From JAAXPZ01 sp965215705 (GTDB lineage: Bacteria > Campylobacterota > Campylobacteria > Campylobacterales > Sulfurovaceae): a stretch of DNA of 64,000 bases. The notes under the pieces are model-generated. The model was not told the DNA's origin and made no database searches. It saw only the letters and a program-made list of their open reading frames with translations. Position numbers and translations under genes: made by a program. The stretch lies in NCBI GenBank assembly GCA_965215705.1, contig CBDCEE010000003.1:372001-436000 (forward strand). The letters run 5' to 3'. Shown piece by piece: positions 16,350-25,971 of this stretch; position 1 is the stretch's first letter; every line of letters begins with the position of its first letter.

Positions 16350-18333
16350 GACCAACTCCTAAGCGTTCATTTTTCTCTTTATAGTTTACCGGTAGTTCAT
16401 AGGACATCAATGCATCCTGAATCTCAAACCTATCTTTACCCTCAGCTTCCATCTTTTCACGGATAGCATCGACCTCTTCTTGTCGCTTTTCTGAGAGTTC
16501 ATGCTCGATCGTCATACCCTTGGCACCATATCCACGGAAGGCAGGGGGAATCTCCATCTTCATGATATCTAGCTCTTCATAGGTTACTTCCGGCAAGGTA
16601 GCATTATCATCTGGCCATGCAGTCAGTGTACGCTTGAGCCAGTTGGCATCGTCACGTTTGAGATAGTCCTCTCTATAGTGCGCACCTCTGGACTCTGTAC
16701 GCAGCAGTCCGCCATAAGCGACACAGAGAGCCAGCTTGATCATTCTAGGTACTCTATAGGCCTCTTCTAGCTCAGGGTTGCCTGCTTTGGTCTTGCTTTT
16801 GACGACAGCTTTTTTACTACGTACCAAAAGCTCTTGTAGCTCATCCACGGCACTCTGCAATCCTTCACCATCTCTAAAGATACCGACATTCTCATCCATG
16901 ATCTGCTGCATACGCTTCTTGATAGGGAAGATATCTTCACCATCAGGACGAGCTAGTATCTCATCGATATAGTCTGCTTGCTTGGTGATGGCTTCTTGTA
17001 CCGCTTTGGTGCTGATGGTCGTATCATGCTCCTCGCAGTAGTGCGCAAAGTAATTGCCTACGATCATCCCCGCTACTACGGTTTCTGAAACAGAGTTGCC
17101 TCCCAGACGGTTAAACCCATGCATATCCCAACAGGCAGCTTCTCCACAAGAGAAGAGCCCTTTGAGATTTTGCGATTCACCGGTTTTTTTGGTGCGTATG
17201 CCACCCATAGAGTAGTGCTGTGCAGGACGCACTGGTAACCATCCTGCGGCGCCCTCATCTGCGGGATCTATACCATTGAACTGCTGAGCGATCTCCTGGA
17301 CATCTCTGAGGTTCTTTTCGATATGTTCTCGTCCGAGAATAGAGATATCCAGCCATAGGTGATCTCCAAAGTCAGAGGGTACGCCTTTTCCGTTACGGAT
17401 GTGCTCCATCATGCGACGGCTGACAACATCTCTGGATGCAAGGTCCTTTTTCTCTGGTTCATAATCTGGCATAAAACGATAGCCATCCACATCTCTAAGC
17501 ACACCACCGTCTCCACGACATCCCTCTGTCAGAAGGATACCTGAGGGTACGATAGGGGTAGGGTGGAACTGTACCGCTTCCATGTTACCTAGTGTGGCGA
17601 TACCCGTCTCTAGGGCGGCTGCCTGCCCTGTACCTTCACAGATGACTGCATTGGTTGTCGTCTGATAGAGACGTCCGTATCCACCTGTCGCGATCAGGGT
17701 ACCTTTGGAGACATAGCCCTCTAGCTCACCAGTAATGAGATCACGTACTACTGCACCATAACAGATATCGGCATCATAGATCAGTGAAAGCACCTCTTTA
17801 CGGTCTCTGACATCTACATTATGCTTCATCGCCTCATTGGCAACCCCAAAGAGCATGGTATGGCCTGTGGCATCTGCTGTGTAACAAGTACGCCATTTTT
17901 TGGTACCACCAAAGTCTCTAGAGGTGATCAAACCGTGTGCTTCATCATCTTCCATAATGGTGGTTCGTTCTGCATTGATCACTGCTTCATGTGGCCCTTT
18001 GCGTACACGAGTCCATGGCACACCCCAGCCAGCGAGCTCTCGGATCGCTTTGGGTGCAGTATTGACAAACATTCTAGCCACATCCTGATCGCAACCCCAG
18101 TCACTACCTTTGACCGTGTCCATGAAGTGGACATCTTCGTTGTCTCCCTGACTCATCTTGGCATTGCCCAGACTTGCCTGCATACCACCCTGAGCGGCAG
18201 CTGAGTGGGATCGTTTGACGGGCACAAGTGAAAGGACTATCGTGTTGAGTCCTCTGGATTGTGTCGCTACTGCTGCTCTGAGTCCTGCCAATCCACCACC
18301 GATGACTAAGGCATCACAATAGGTGATTTTCAT
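16342..18333 (-). CDS. frdA: Fumarate reductase flavoprotein subunit
   Basis: The catalytic subunit interconverts fumarate and succinate at the cytoplasmic face. The 663 residues include the N-terminal FAD loop GGGLAGLRAA, RSHSAAAQGG carrying the His for covalent FAD, HPTPIVPSG and the C-terminal ESRGAHYREDY. Length and subunit order C-A-B match Wolinella and Campylobacter fumarate reductases. There is no Tat signal, so it is cytoplasmic. The frdC stop overlaps its ATG (ATGA). Confidence 0.97.
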   Translation of the reverse strand: MKITYCDALVIGGGLAGLRAAVATQSRGLNTIVLSLVPVKRSHSAAAQGGMQASLGNAKMSQGDNEDVHFMDTVKGSDWGCDQDVARMFVNTAPKAIRELAGWGVPWTRVRKGPHEAVINAERTTIMEDDEAHGLITSRDFGGTKKWRTCYTADATGHTMLFGVANEAMKHNVDVRDRKEVLSLIYDADICYGAVVRDLITGELEGYVSKGTLIATGGYGRLYQTTTNAVICEGTGQAAALETGIATLGNMEAVQFHPTPIVPSGILLTEGCRGDGGVLRDVDGYRFMPDYEPEKKDLASRDVVSRRMMEHIRNGKGVPSDFGDHLWLDISILGREHIEKNLRDVQEIAQQFNGIDPADEGAAGWLPVRPAQHYSMGGIRTKKTGESQNLKGLFSCGEAACWDMHGFNRLGGNSVSETVVAGMIVGNYFAHYCEEHDTTISTKAVQEAITKQADYIDEILARPDGEDIFPIKKRMQQIMDENVGIFRDGEGLQSAVDELQELLVRSKKAVVKSKTKAGNPELEEAYRVPRMIKLALCVAYGGLLRTESRGAHYREDYLKRDDANWLKRTLTAWPDDNATLPEVTYEELDIMKMEIPPAFRGYGAKGMTIEHELSEKRQEEVDAIREKMEAEGKDRFEIQDALMSYELPVNYKEKNERLGVGHE

Positions 18334-19133
18334 GATAAAGCTCCTTGTATAGTATACGCATGTGTTTGATGAAGACTTTGTACTTTGGTTGGATGGTATC
18401 GTTCACCGTAATTGTCTTGATGTGCCAATCCAATCTTGATATAGGCAGCGAGTGTAGTAAATCCGAGTACGAGGAAAAAGACAGTGATTGCCCACTTAAG
18501 CTTTTTGAGCTTTTTACGTGTGGCTTTGGCATCTTTACCATCAAACCATCCCCACTTGACAGAGAGTCGATAGAGTCCGATCGAACCATGCAGCTCTACA
18601 GCGAGTAAAAGGAGTAAGTAGAGTGGCCACATCCAGTCACTCACCATACGGTCTGCTGATCCATAAGGCCCTATTTTGTCTGCACTGGTCATAATGACAT
18701 ATAGATGCACTGAGCCCAGAAAGAACATGGCAAACCCTGTGTATGCTTGGATAAACCAGAGCTTGGTATCATCATGGTTGAGTGCTACCGTGTGTGTCTT
18801 CATGATCTTGTACTGTTTGTAAGAGCTTGGGAATTTACGTAGTGCAAGTGCTGCATGTATGATAAAGATCATAAATACGATAAAAACAGAGATACTTACA
18901 ATGATCGGTTTACTATGCTCATCGCCAAAGATAAAGCTTCCTTCAAACATCTTGGTCACTGTATACATAAAGTCTTTACTGATAAGTATAGTAGAGACAA
19001 AAAGCATATGCCCCCACATGAACAGTCCCAGAAAAAGTCCTGTTGCACTTTGCCAGTAATCCAGCTTTGCAGGCAGCCTACTCTTCCTGCCTTCCTTTGT
19101 CACGCCTAGATAACCCTCAATAAGGTCGCTCAT
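18330..19133 (-). CDS. frdC: Fumarate reductase cytochrome b subunit
   Basis: The membrane anchor, 267 residues, has five hydrophobic segments starting near 29, 75, 120, 165 and 205. Histidines in MWGHMLF, IIHAALA, GSVHLYV and ELHGSIG are placed like the heme b ligands of the di-heme Wolinella FrdC. It oxidises menaquinol and feeds FrdB. AAAGGA lies about 8 nt upstream of the ATG and a minus-strand TATAAT lies further up at about 19221. Confidence 0.95.
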   Translation of the reverse strand: MSDLIEGYLGVTKEGRKSRLPAKLDYWQSATGLFLGLFMWGHMLFVSTILISKDFMYTVTKMFEGSFIFGDEHSKPIIVSISVFIVFMIFIIHAALALRKFPSSYKQYKIMKTHTVALNHDDTKLWFIQAYTGFAMFFLGSVHLYVIMTSADKIGPYGSADRMVSDWMWPLYLLLLLAVELHGSIGLYRLSVKWGWFDGKDAKATRKKLKKLKWAITVFFLVLGFTTLAAYIKIGLAHQDNYGERYHPTKVQSLHQTHAYTIQGALS

Positions 19134-19363
19134 GTTGCTTTCCTTTGCGCATCCAAATAAAATTTGGCATTAATTTTTCTTATATTAACTATAAAATATG
19201 ATAGAAAATATAAGAAGATTATAGTCCTATTCTTCTTGTAATATTCTTATTTCCATGAAGTACTTGAAATTATTTTGAAGTATAAATGAAACTGTATAAG
19301 AGGCTCAAAAAAAATGTAGAGAGTGACGATTAAATCACTAATTTATACTGTTATTTGACATTT

Positions 19364-20170
19364 TTAGTCACAGGTAAATCTAAAGTGGTCGTCTAGATTA
19401 AGTGGCAAGATGAGTGTTTGGAGATGTGCTCTTTTTGCCTCGGTACAGAGTGATTCTCTCTCATGGTTGTTATTCTTTACATAACGCTGTGCATACTCTG
19501 CATTGAATACAGGTTTTCCAGCGTCAATAAAGGGTTGCAAGGCTGCACACTCTTCATACTCATGACACTGTTCATTGACAGCGAAGTCAAAGTCAGATGC
19601 CAGCGTGCTAATCTGATCAAGATCATTTTTAAGTCCAACAGAGAGACCTCTGCTGTGTGCTTCCGTAGCGAGAAATCGGTTATAGGCCAGCTGCTCACTG
19701 GCAGTGAGTGGAAAGCCTGTGTCATTGCTGTAGCCATCCACATTATCAGGCTCTACACCGTCACAGCCTTTGGACTTGGCAAGCTCTAATCTAGCGAGTA
19801 TGATGGGCTGAAGGGCATCACTACGGATATCTATCCATTTCTCTCCTGCCCAGCCATCCATCTCTTTGCCCAGTATCTCAGCAGGAAAGCGGCTGCTGTC
19901 TTCTCTCCAATCCTCAAAACTTCCTGCACTAAAATAACAGATCACCTTTTTGCCTTGCGTATGTAGTGTATCTATAAGAGAAGTATTGCTATCAAATAGG
20001 TCGATATCATAGAGGTCGACGGGATAGGCTGTGTTGACCATCCCGGACAGTTGCCACTGCCATGTGGTTTGTGTGCTGGGTGTGTACCAACTTTCTGATA
20101 TAGTAGCACTTCCGCCACAGGCAACACAGAGAAACAGGGCAGAGAATACACTCAGTGTAACTGTTTTCAT
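19364..20170 (-). CDS. GH114-like endo-alpha-1,4-polygalactosaminidase family lipoprotein
   Basis: 268 residues. The N-terminus is a hydrophobic signal ending in VACGG, a likely though imperfect lipobox. The rest matches the GH114 TIM-barrel family: WQWQLSG, YDIDLFD, VICYFSAGSFEDWR, the acidic GCDGVEPDNVDGY and GLKNDLDQ. The family hydrolyses alpha-1,4-linked galactosamine polymers, as found in some biofilm exopolysaccharides. Many bacterial members are untested, so the exact substrate is inferred. It stands alone, transcribed toward frdC. Confidence 0.75.
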   Translation of the reverse strand: MKTVTLSVFSALFLCVACGGSATISESWYTPSTQTTWQWQLSGMVNTAYPVDLYDIDLFDSNTSLIDTLHTQGKKVICYFSAGSFEDWREDSSRFPAEILGKEMDGWAGEKWIDIRSDALQPIILARLELAKSKGCDGVEPDNVDGYSNDTGFPLTASEQLAYNRFLATEAHSRGLSVGLKNDLDQISTLASDFDFAVNEQCHEYEECAALQPFIDAGKPVFNAEYAQRYVKNNNHERESLCTEAKRAHLQTLILPLNLDDHFRFTCD

Positions 20171-20398
20171 AAATATATCTCCTCTTTTAAACTATTGTAT
20201 ATTTTATTATACAGAATTTAAATGAAGAGAAAGTAATATGATCATTATTTTAATTTCGATATCAATAAATTGAAACTACAATACAATGCAACGATAAAGA
20301 AACTTCTATGAAATATTAAAATAGATAAATATCATAAAAATTTGACTTTTTTTTGGTTATACTCACAGTGTAAAAAAATGGATGGGAAGGAAGAAAAA

Positions 20399-21229
20399 AT
20401 GAGATTTTTAGTAGTATTGGTTACTTTATTGACATTTAGCCAAGTACAGGCAGATGTTACTGTGCGCATTGGTCTTGATGGTGTGGTAATGGCGGGGAAA
20501 CAAAGAGGGAATCTTTTTCATATGTTGGGATACTATACCCAACTTTTAACCAAACAGAATTATCATTATCCTAGGGAAAACCTAGATAAAGATATCCGTG
20601 AGTATGAAAGTATACTGTCACAGTGTAAAGAAATATTTTCAGATGATGAGGTGCAAAGTACCCTTGGGCATAGTCAGAAGATATGGCGTACGGTTAAACC
20701 TGAGCTTTTGTCAGTGATAAAAAAGAGTTCGTCTAAAACACTGGAAGCTTCCACTATACGTACATTGATGGAGAATATTATCCTGTTGAGTAATGATATG
20801 CTAAAGATACAAGAAGTGCTTACCAAACAAGACCTAGACAAAGAAGTTATAGAGGGGAGTCGAGCAGCCTCTGATATCATAGAGTCTTCTGCGCAACTTA
20901 GTGCCTATTATCTGATCAACACTTCCCCTCTTGGTACATTGGTCGATGCAGCAACTGTCACAGAAAGTAGCCAAATGTACCAACATGCTTTTGAGAAATT
21001 GAGTAAGAGTGATTTTAACCAAGGAAAAATCTTTCAAAAGAGATTTAAAGGGTTAAAGAAAGTCTATTATTTCAATACTATGACAGCAGAGTTTTCGAAA
21101 ACTGCCGTACCGGCACTGATGATCAAGAAGAACAACAAGGCATATCTGGACGCCTTTGTAAGTCTAAAATTAATCACCGCAGCCTCTACCGAAGGTATAC
21201 AAAAAACAGTACAAATGTTTTTGAAGTAA
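20399..21229 (+). CDS. Periplasmic protein with a PilJ-like N-terminal region
   Basis: 276 residues with a clear signal peptide (RFLVVLVTLLTFSQVQA) and a helical mature part. The segment IGLDGVVMAGKQRGNLFHML resembles the AGRQRMLSQ start of PilJ/NarX-like sensor domains, but there is no second membrane segment and no signalling domain, so it may act as a soluble sensor or partner. The ATG at 20399 was chosen because GGAAGGAAG lies 6 nt upstream. Upstream in-frame ATGs lack this. It is convergent with the helicase gene. Confidence 0.5.
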   Translation: MRFLVVLVTLLTFSQVQADVTVRIGLDGVVMAGKQRGNLFHMLGYYTQLLTKQNYHYPRENLDKDIREYESILSQCKEIFSDDEVQSTLGHSQKIWRTVKPELLSVIKKSSSKTLEASTIRTLMENIILLSNDMLKIQEVLTKQDLDKEVIEGSRAASDIIESSAQLSAYYLINTSPLGTLVDAATVTESSQMYQHAFEKLSKSDFNQGKIFQKRFKGLKKVYYFNTMTAEFSKTAVPALMIKKNNKAYLDAFVSLKLITAASTEGIQKTVQMFLK

Positions 21230-21238
21230 GCGTTTCGT

Positions 21239-24049
21239 TTATCTCTTTCTATGACCGCGATACCCGCCTCGGCTTCCATTCTCACTCTTGCTTCCCCGTT
21301 TGCCTTTGGTGTAGCAGGCATCACAGATAGAGAAGCGATAGGAAAAGTCCAAGACTTTGCCACAGCGTTGGCATTTTTTGGTAAAGTCCCCTTTTTGCAA
21401 TGAGATCTCTATAAAGCGGTTGAGGCGTGCTCTGGCTTCTATTGCATTACTGGTCTCTTTGAATGCATCAAATTTAAAACTAAGCCAGAGATAGAGAGAG
21501 ACCTCTTTAACCCTGTCTTCTGCATTGAGAAGCTCATCATTGGTGTGTGCGTAGGGTGGTAAGTCACGAGGAGGGAGATAGGAGACCTCCTTGTCTTTTT
21601 CCAGTGCTGAGAGATAGCGGCGAAAGACTGACTCGATATAGGGAGAGCGGATACTTACAGGGGCACAGGAGAGATGGTATTTCGCACGTAAGTCCAGAGC
21701 ATACTCCTCTACGATCGCTGCGATCTCCAACATAGAATCGATATTGGCAGCTACAAAAGGGCCGTCAAACTCCATATTGTCCGCAAAAAACGCCAGAATC
21801 TCCAAAAGATTTTCTGTTTCAAGTATCTCTCCTATGAGCAGTACATGATCCATGCTTGCCATCACAGAAAAGGGTAGTTCGATATCGGGAAGAGGGCTAT
21901 GAAAACGCTCCTCTATCGTCTTCAGTGCCGAGGCATCCAAGGCTCCGACAAAACCATGCTCTTCTATCCCATAACGTCCTGCACGACCAGAGATCTGTAG
22001 TACCTCGGTAGAGGTGAGCTCTCTGCGTCGCAGTCCGTCAAACTTATTGTCTCTGGCAAAAAGGATCGTTTTGATCGGCAGGTTCAGCCCCATGGCGATC
22101 GCATCGGTTGCCACGAGGATGTCACTTTCTCCCTCCCGAAATTTTCTAGCCTCTTCACGACGCACCTCCGGAGAGAGGTTACCATAGACGACAGAGACAC
22201 TATATCTGCCAGAGAGCCTCTGTTTATGGGAGAGTACCTCTTTGCGTGAAAATGCGATGATCGCGGTCTTGGGTTCTATCTGTTTGATCGGAGTGGGGCG
22301 ATGCATCACCTCTAGAGGGTTTTTACGTTCAAAGTAAAGTACTTCCAGCTCCTCTCCCAGATATGCTACGATCTCTGAAACTGCTGTGACTGCATCTGCT
22401 GATCCCGTCAGTATCACCTCTTTGGCAGGAGCGCCGATGAGGGCATTGGCCCATGCCCATCCACGATCCCGGTCATTGATCATCTGGATCTCATCGATCA
22501 CACAAACATCTACATCCACAGAGAGATTGAGCATTTCGATGGTAGAGCTGATATGGGTAGACTCCTCATTGATCACCTCCTCTTCACCAGTGATCAGAGA
22601 GCAGGGCACGCCTCGCTCACGCAGACTCTCATAGCCTTCCAACGCCAGTAGCCTGAGTGGTGCGAGGTAGTATCCTGTGGTGGCGGTAGAGAGTTTTTGC
22701 ATCGCTTGATAGGTCTTGCCGCTGTTAGTGGGGCCGGCATGAAAGGTGATCTTTCGCTTGAGAGAGCGTGCCAGAGGGAAGAGGTTTTTGAAGTCACGTA
22801 TGGTTTTTGCCAGCAGCTCTTCTCTCATCCTCTTCTCTTTGAGTGGTTTGAGGTATTCACCAAAATGATAGAGGATACGTTTGCGGCTCTTCTCTTTGAT
22901 CTTAAGACTTCCTGCACTGACCAGCTGTGGCTCAAGGAACTGCTTGATAAAATGCTCTATCGTGGTATCCTCTACCTCCAACCCCTTCGCGAGCAGACGA
23001 AGCTCTTCCTGTAGAGAAGAAACAGTTATGGTAAAATGGGAAGTAAGTATCTCACGGTGATTACGCATATCTTCTGCGATAGGGAGTGGCTCGCCTCTCC
23101 AGATACACGTATAGAGATACTGCTTGGCATAAGAGACCGAGACACGGTAGGGAATAGGGGTATCAAAGAGCATGATCGTTTTAGATTTTTCTACGATAAA
23201 GTGGTCGCCACTCTCTATAAGGTAGTAATCCGGGTTGATCTTTTGAATGGTTTTTTCAAGAAAATCCAATGAGAGAGGACTGTGGTAGAGATCACAATCC
23301 GTCGGGAGTTTACGGAGATAACCGCATGCTTCCTCTTCACGCATATAGGGATTGTGGGCGAGCGTAGCCACAAAGTGGGTGATCTCTTTGGATTTCTCTT
23401 CGATCAGTGTCTGCTTGAGCGCCTGGAGTATCTCGATCACTTTTTCATCAGTCTGCTTGAGTAGGGGTGCCATCTCCAGTGTATAGGAGCGAGTCAGTAG
23501 GGTCTTGGTGAAGCATTCATGAGAGAAATCAAAGGTATAGGTATGATAAAACTCCATCTCATTACTGCTCGTAAACGTAGCTTCCAGTGCATTTTCCAGA
23601 GTTTTGACACGTTGTTGCAGTCTGATATAGGTCAGTTTGTTCTCTATCTTCTCAGCAGTGATCTTAACCGGTCGCAACTCCAGGAAGCTCTCTAAAACAG
23701 CTTGCTCTTCCTCTCGGCTATGTTCAAACTGGTTCAGCAGTACCAGTATCTTGTCCACTTTGTCGATAGATTGTATCGGTTTACTGGGAGTGGGGAGAGG
23801 TTTTTTGCCCGTGAGATGATCAACGATCGCTTTACGGTAATGATAATCCCCTTCACTCCAGACACGGCGTAGGGCACGAATGTTCTCTTCTCGATCCAGT
23901 GCAGAGACTTCAAGATCCAAAAGCAGTATCAACTCTAACAGTTCATCATCTGAGAGCGTGCTCACACCTTCATCAAAAGGGAGATTACCAAAGAGTTCAC
24001 GAACTTTGTTGTTGAGCTTGATAAAATGTTTTCTTTTTTTCTTTGCCAT
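21239..24049 (-). CDS. SUV3-like DExH RNA helicase with zinc-ribbon C-terminus
   Basis: A 936-residue superfamily 2 helicase. The core shows Walker A GPTNSGKT, DEIQM as the DExH box, TGSADAV (motif III), VYGNLSPEVRREEARKF, VATDAIAMGLNLPI (motif V) and QISGRAGRYG (motif VI), the pattern of mitochondrial SUV3 and its bacterial relatives. A long N-terminal extension of about 430 residues is helical. The C-terminus has CxxC-x10-CxxC (CQRC...CDAC) followed by an RG-rich tail, suggesting RNA binding. A TATAAT ends only 7 nt before the ATG at 24049, so the message may be leaderless. Confidence 0.85.
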   Translation of the reverse strand: MAKKKRKHFIKLNNKVRELFGNLPFDEGVSTLSDDELLELILLLDLEVSALDREENIRALRRVWSEGDYHYRKAIVDHLTGKKPLPTPSKPIQSIDKVDKILVLLNQFEHSREEEQAVLESFLELRPVKITAEKIENKLTYIRLQQRVKTLENALEATFTSSNEMEFYHTYTFDFSHECFTKTLLTRSYTLEMAPLLKQTDEKVIEILQALKQTLIEEKSKEITHFVATLAHNPYMREEEACGYLRKLPTDCDLYHSPLSLDFLEKTIQKINPDYYLIESGDHFIVEKSKTIMLFDTPIPYRVSVSYAKQYLYTCIWRGEPLPIAEDMRNHREILTSHFTITVSSLQEELRLLAKGLEVEDTTIEHFIKQFLEPQLVSAGSLKIKEKSRKRILYHFGEYLKPLKEKRMREELLAKTIRDFKNLFPLARSLKRKITFHAGPTNSGKTYQAMQKLSTATTGYYLAPLRLLALEGYESLRERGVPCSLITGEEEVINEESTHISSTIEMLNLSVDVDVCVIDEIQMINDRDRGWAWANALIGAPAKEVILTGSADAVTAVSEIVAYLGEELEVLYFERKNPLEVMHRPTPIKQIEPKTAIIAFSRKEVLSHKQRLSGRYSVSVVYGNLSPEVRREEARKFREGESDILVATDAIAMGLNLPIKTILFARDNKFDGLRRRELTSTEVLQISGRAGRYGIEEHGFVGALDASALKTIEERFHSPLPDIELPFSVMASMDHVLLIGEILETENLLEILAFFADNMEFDGPFVAANIDSMLEIAAIVEEYALDLRAKYHLSCAPVSIRSPYIESVFRRYLSALEKDKEVSYLPPRDLPPYAHTNDELLNAEDRVKEVSLYLWLSFKFDAFKETSNAIEARARLNRFIEISLQKGDFTKKCQRCGKVLDFSYRFSICDACYTKGKRGSKSENGSRGGYRGHRKR

Positions 24050-24279
24050 AATTGATATTATAGTGTAAGGTGCCATTATTTAGGCTATCAAAAGAGAAGA
24101 GCATTTAATATATTAATAAATATCTCTTAAGAATAGCACATAATAATTCCATATTATTAACTATTAAATAGTATATATAAAGCCATTTATTGGGTATTTT
24201 CATAGCATATATATATTCTATTCATTAATATGTACTTTTTCTGTTATAATTTTTAAATTAAATTCACAATAGGCTTAGA

Positions 24280-25335
24280 ATGATAATTTTCACCAAGCGA
24301 ATTCTCTGTATATCACTTCTCTATACAGCTACATGTACCTTCTCAATGGCCAGCAGTTATGCAATTTCAGAGGTAGAATCACAGCGTATAAATCCTCTGG
24401 ATATCATGAGTGGTAGAGAGATAAGAAGTGTCAAAAAGAAGCGATCATTACAACGGAAGTCTATACCTGAGGCGAAAAAGAGAAGAGATATAGATAGAAA
24501 AACCTATAAAGTTAAAGTGGACAGAAACCGTAAAAAGATCCTCTACCTGACCTTTGATGATGGCCCACTAACCGGTACCGAGAATGTATTACGGGTCTTG
24601 AGAGAGGAGGGTGTAGATGCCACGATGTTCTTTATAGGGAAACATATTCAAAAAAGAAAGAGGCTCTATAACCGTGCTGTCTCTATGTCCAATCTCCTGA
24701 TCGCTAACCACACCTACTCCCATGCCAATGGAAAATATACCAGGTACTACAGTAATATGACCCGTGTACTCAATGATATCAATAGGGCACAGATACTTAT
24801 CGGTGGGGCAAAATACCTAAGGCTTGCCGGAAGAAATGTTTGGAGACTACCCTATGTATACAGAAATGATCATGCTTTGAGTAAATCCAGAAGAAAGATA
24901 GAAATACCAAAATATGAGGCTTTGGTAAGTAGAGGGTATCAGATATATGGTTGGGATATCGAGTGGCAGTTTGATCATGCCACAGGAAAGCCTGCGTATA
25001 GTGCAGAACGGATGGTTACACGCATAGAAAATAGATACAACAAGAAGCGCATGGCAAGAAGCGGTAAGATGATCCTGCTGGCACATGATTATATGTTTAG
25101 AGGGCCAAGTGGGATCACAAAATTGCGTGAGCTTATTCGTACACTCAAATACAATGGCTGGGAGTTTGCTACGATCGATGATTATAGCAGCAGTACGCCA
25201 GCGGTATTTGTAAAGCGTAAACGCAACCATCATCCTTTTGGTCAGTTTCATTCAAGAAAGCAAAAGAAAGTGATACATATCGCTTGGACAAAGAAACAGG
25301 ATACAACACGTAGTAACAAGGTGAAAATACAGTAA
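24280..25335 (+). CDS. Polysaccharide deacetylase (NodB domain)
   Basis: The 351-residue exported protein has a signal peptide (to about residue 25), a basic linker and a NodB domain. Metal and catalytic motifs are TFDDGP near residue 93, NHTYSHAN near 144 (the two metal-binding His), the RLPY substrate groove motif and LLAHD near 268. Such enzymes remove acetyl groups from GlcNAc-containing polymers such as peptidoglycan or exopolysaccharide. The two C-terminal segments rich in Lys and Arg are unusual. Confidence 0.85.
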   Translation: MIIFTKRILCISLLYTATCTFSMASSYAISEVESQRINPLDIMSGREIRSVKKKRSLQRKSIPEAKKRRDIDRKTYKVKVDRNRKKILYLTFDDGPLTGTENVLRVLREEGVDATMFFIGKHIQKRKRLYNRAVSMSNLLIANHTYSHANGKYTRYYSNMTRVLNDINRAQILIGGAKYLRLAGRNVWRLPYVYRNDHALSKSRRKIEIPKYEALVSRGYQIYGWDIEWQFDHATGKPAYSAERMVTRIENRYNKKRMARSGKMILLAHDYMFRGPSGITKLRELIRTLKYNGWEFATIDDYSSSTPAVFVKRKRNHHPFGQFHSRKQKKVIHIAWTKKQDTTRSNKVKIQ

Positions 25336-25379
25336 GAGAGTAGTCTTTTATACGTACAGCTCCGGAATATGTAATATTT

Positions 25380-25800
25380 GTGATAGTGTATATTATGTTA
25401 ACCAATAGAGTATTTAAAGTTTCCTTGTCTCTCCTTGTCCCTCTTTTCTCTTTATGCTACCTTCACTTTCCTAGTGATTCTCTCAGCTCTTTTTTCTATA
25501 TAGATATATTTATTCTCCTGAGTTCCTTCTCATGCTTTTTTCGATCAGTCGCATGTTGGTTTTGTTCAGGATAAAAGGTTACTGCTATAGCTGTATTTAT
25601 GTTTCCTAGGATGTTTGATATGTCTTCTCGACATCTCTTTCTTTATACAACTATCTAGAGTAATCCCAGTAGGAGTAGCGCCCAAATAACATTCACTAGC
25701 ATACTATTTAATATCAATAGTCTTAAATATAATATTATTTAGTATGAATATGGGGAAAATATAGAACAATGGAGAAATAATTTATACAGGGCACCATAAA
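25380..25800. other. Gene-poor gap before tetR
   Basis: No convincing gene is seen. It contains a tetR-like remnant (see 25520-25600), an AT-rich imperfect inverted repeat near 25700-25750 and a 15-codon minus-strand frame (25655-25702, hydrophobic, ending WALLLLGLL) that might be the tail of a lost membrane protein. Short open frames on the + strand here are low-complexity Phe/Ser/Leu and probably not coding. Confidence 0.4.
25520..25600 (+). pseudogene. Decayed fragment resembling the 3' part of the adjacent tetR
   Basis: In one frame 25535-25590 encodes AFFDQSHVGFVQDKR, closely like LFFYQSQVVLLKID of the TetR protein (codons around 26455-26500). The DNA also aligns, with ATCAGTCGCA shared exactly and a one-base indel in the T-run. 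A TGA interrupts the frame just upstream. It looks like the end of a second, lost copy of a related regulator. Confidence 0.4.
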
Positions 25801-25823
25801 ATGGATCTTTTATATTACTCTTG

Positions 25824-25837
25824 TGAACAATTGTTCA
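25824..25837. promoter_or_regulatory. TetR operator candidate 1
   Basis: Perfect 14-bp palindrome TGAACAATTGTTCA, the same half-sites as the two further copies downstream. It lies 148 bp before the tetR ATG. Confidence 0.65.
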
Positions 25838-25860
25838 TTGACTGAGAGGAAGGTAAACTT

Positions 25861-25884
25861 AAATATGAACAAATGTTCATATTT
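25861..25884. promoter_or_regulatory. TetR operator candidate 2
   Basis: 24-bp palindrome: 11-bp arms AAATATGAACA and TGTTCATATTT around AA, containing the core TGAACA-AA-TGTTCA. A short frame ATGAACAAATGT... of 12 codons (25865-25903) reads across it with AGGAAGG upstream, probably by chance. Confidence 0.7.
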
Positions 25885-25899
25885 AATAGACTTGAAGAC

Positions 25900-25928
25900 T
25901 TGACAAATGAACAAATGTTCACTATAAT
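25900..25928 (+). promoter_or_regulatory. tetR promoter with operator 3 in the spacer
   Basis: TTGACA (25900-25905) and TATAAT (25923-25928) are 17 bp apart, a consensus sigma-70 promoter. The third palindrome TGAACA-AA-TGTTCA (25908-25921) fills the spacer, so a bound repressor would block RNA polymerase. This is strong evidence for negative autoregulation of the downstream tetR. Confidence 0.8.
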
Positions 25929-25971
25929 GTCACCTACAGCCCTACTCTTGGGCGTCATACGAGGAACTATT

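Noticed and set aside
25380..25574. 64-codon open frame on the + strand
   Set aside because: Low-complexity Phe/Ser/Leu, no ribosome-binding site, and it overlaps a remnant in another frame.
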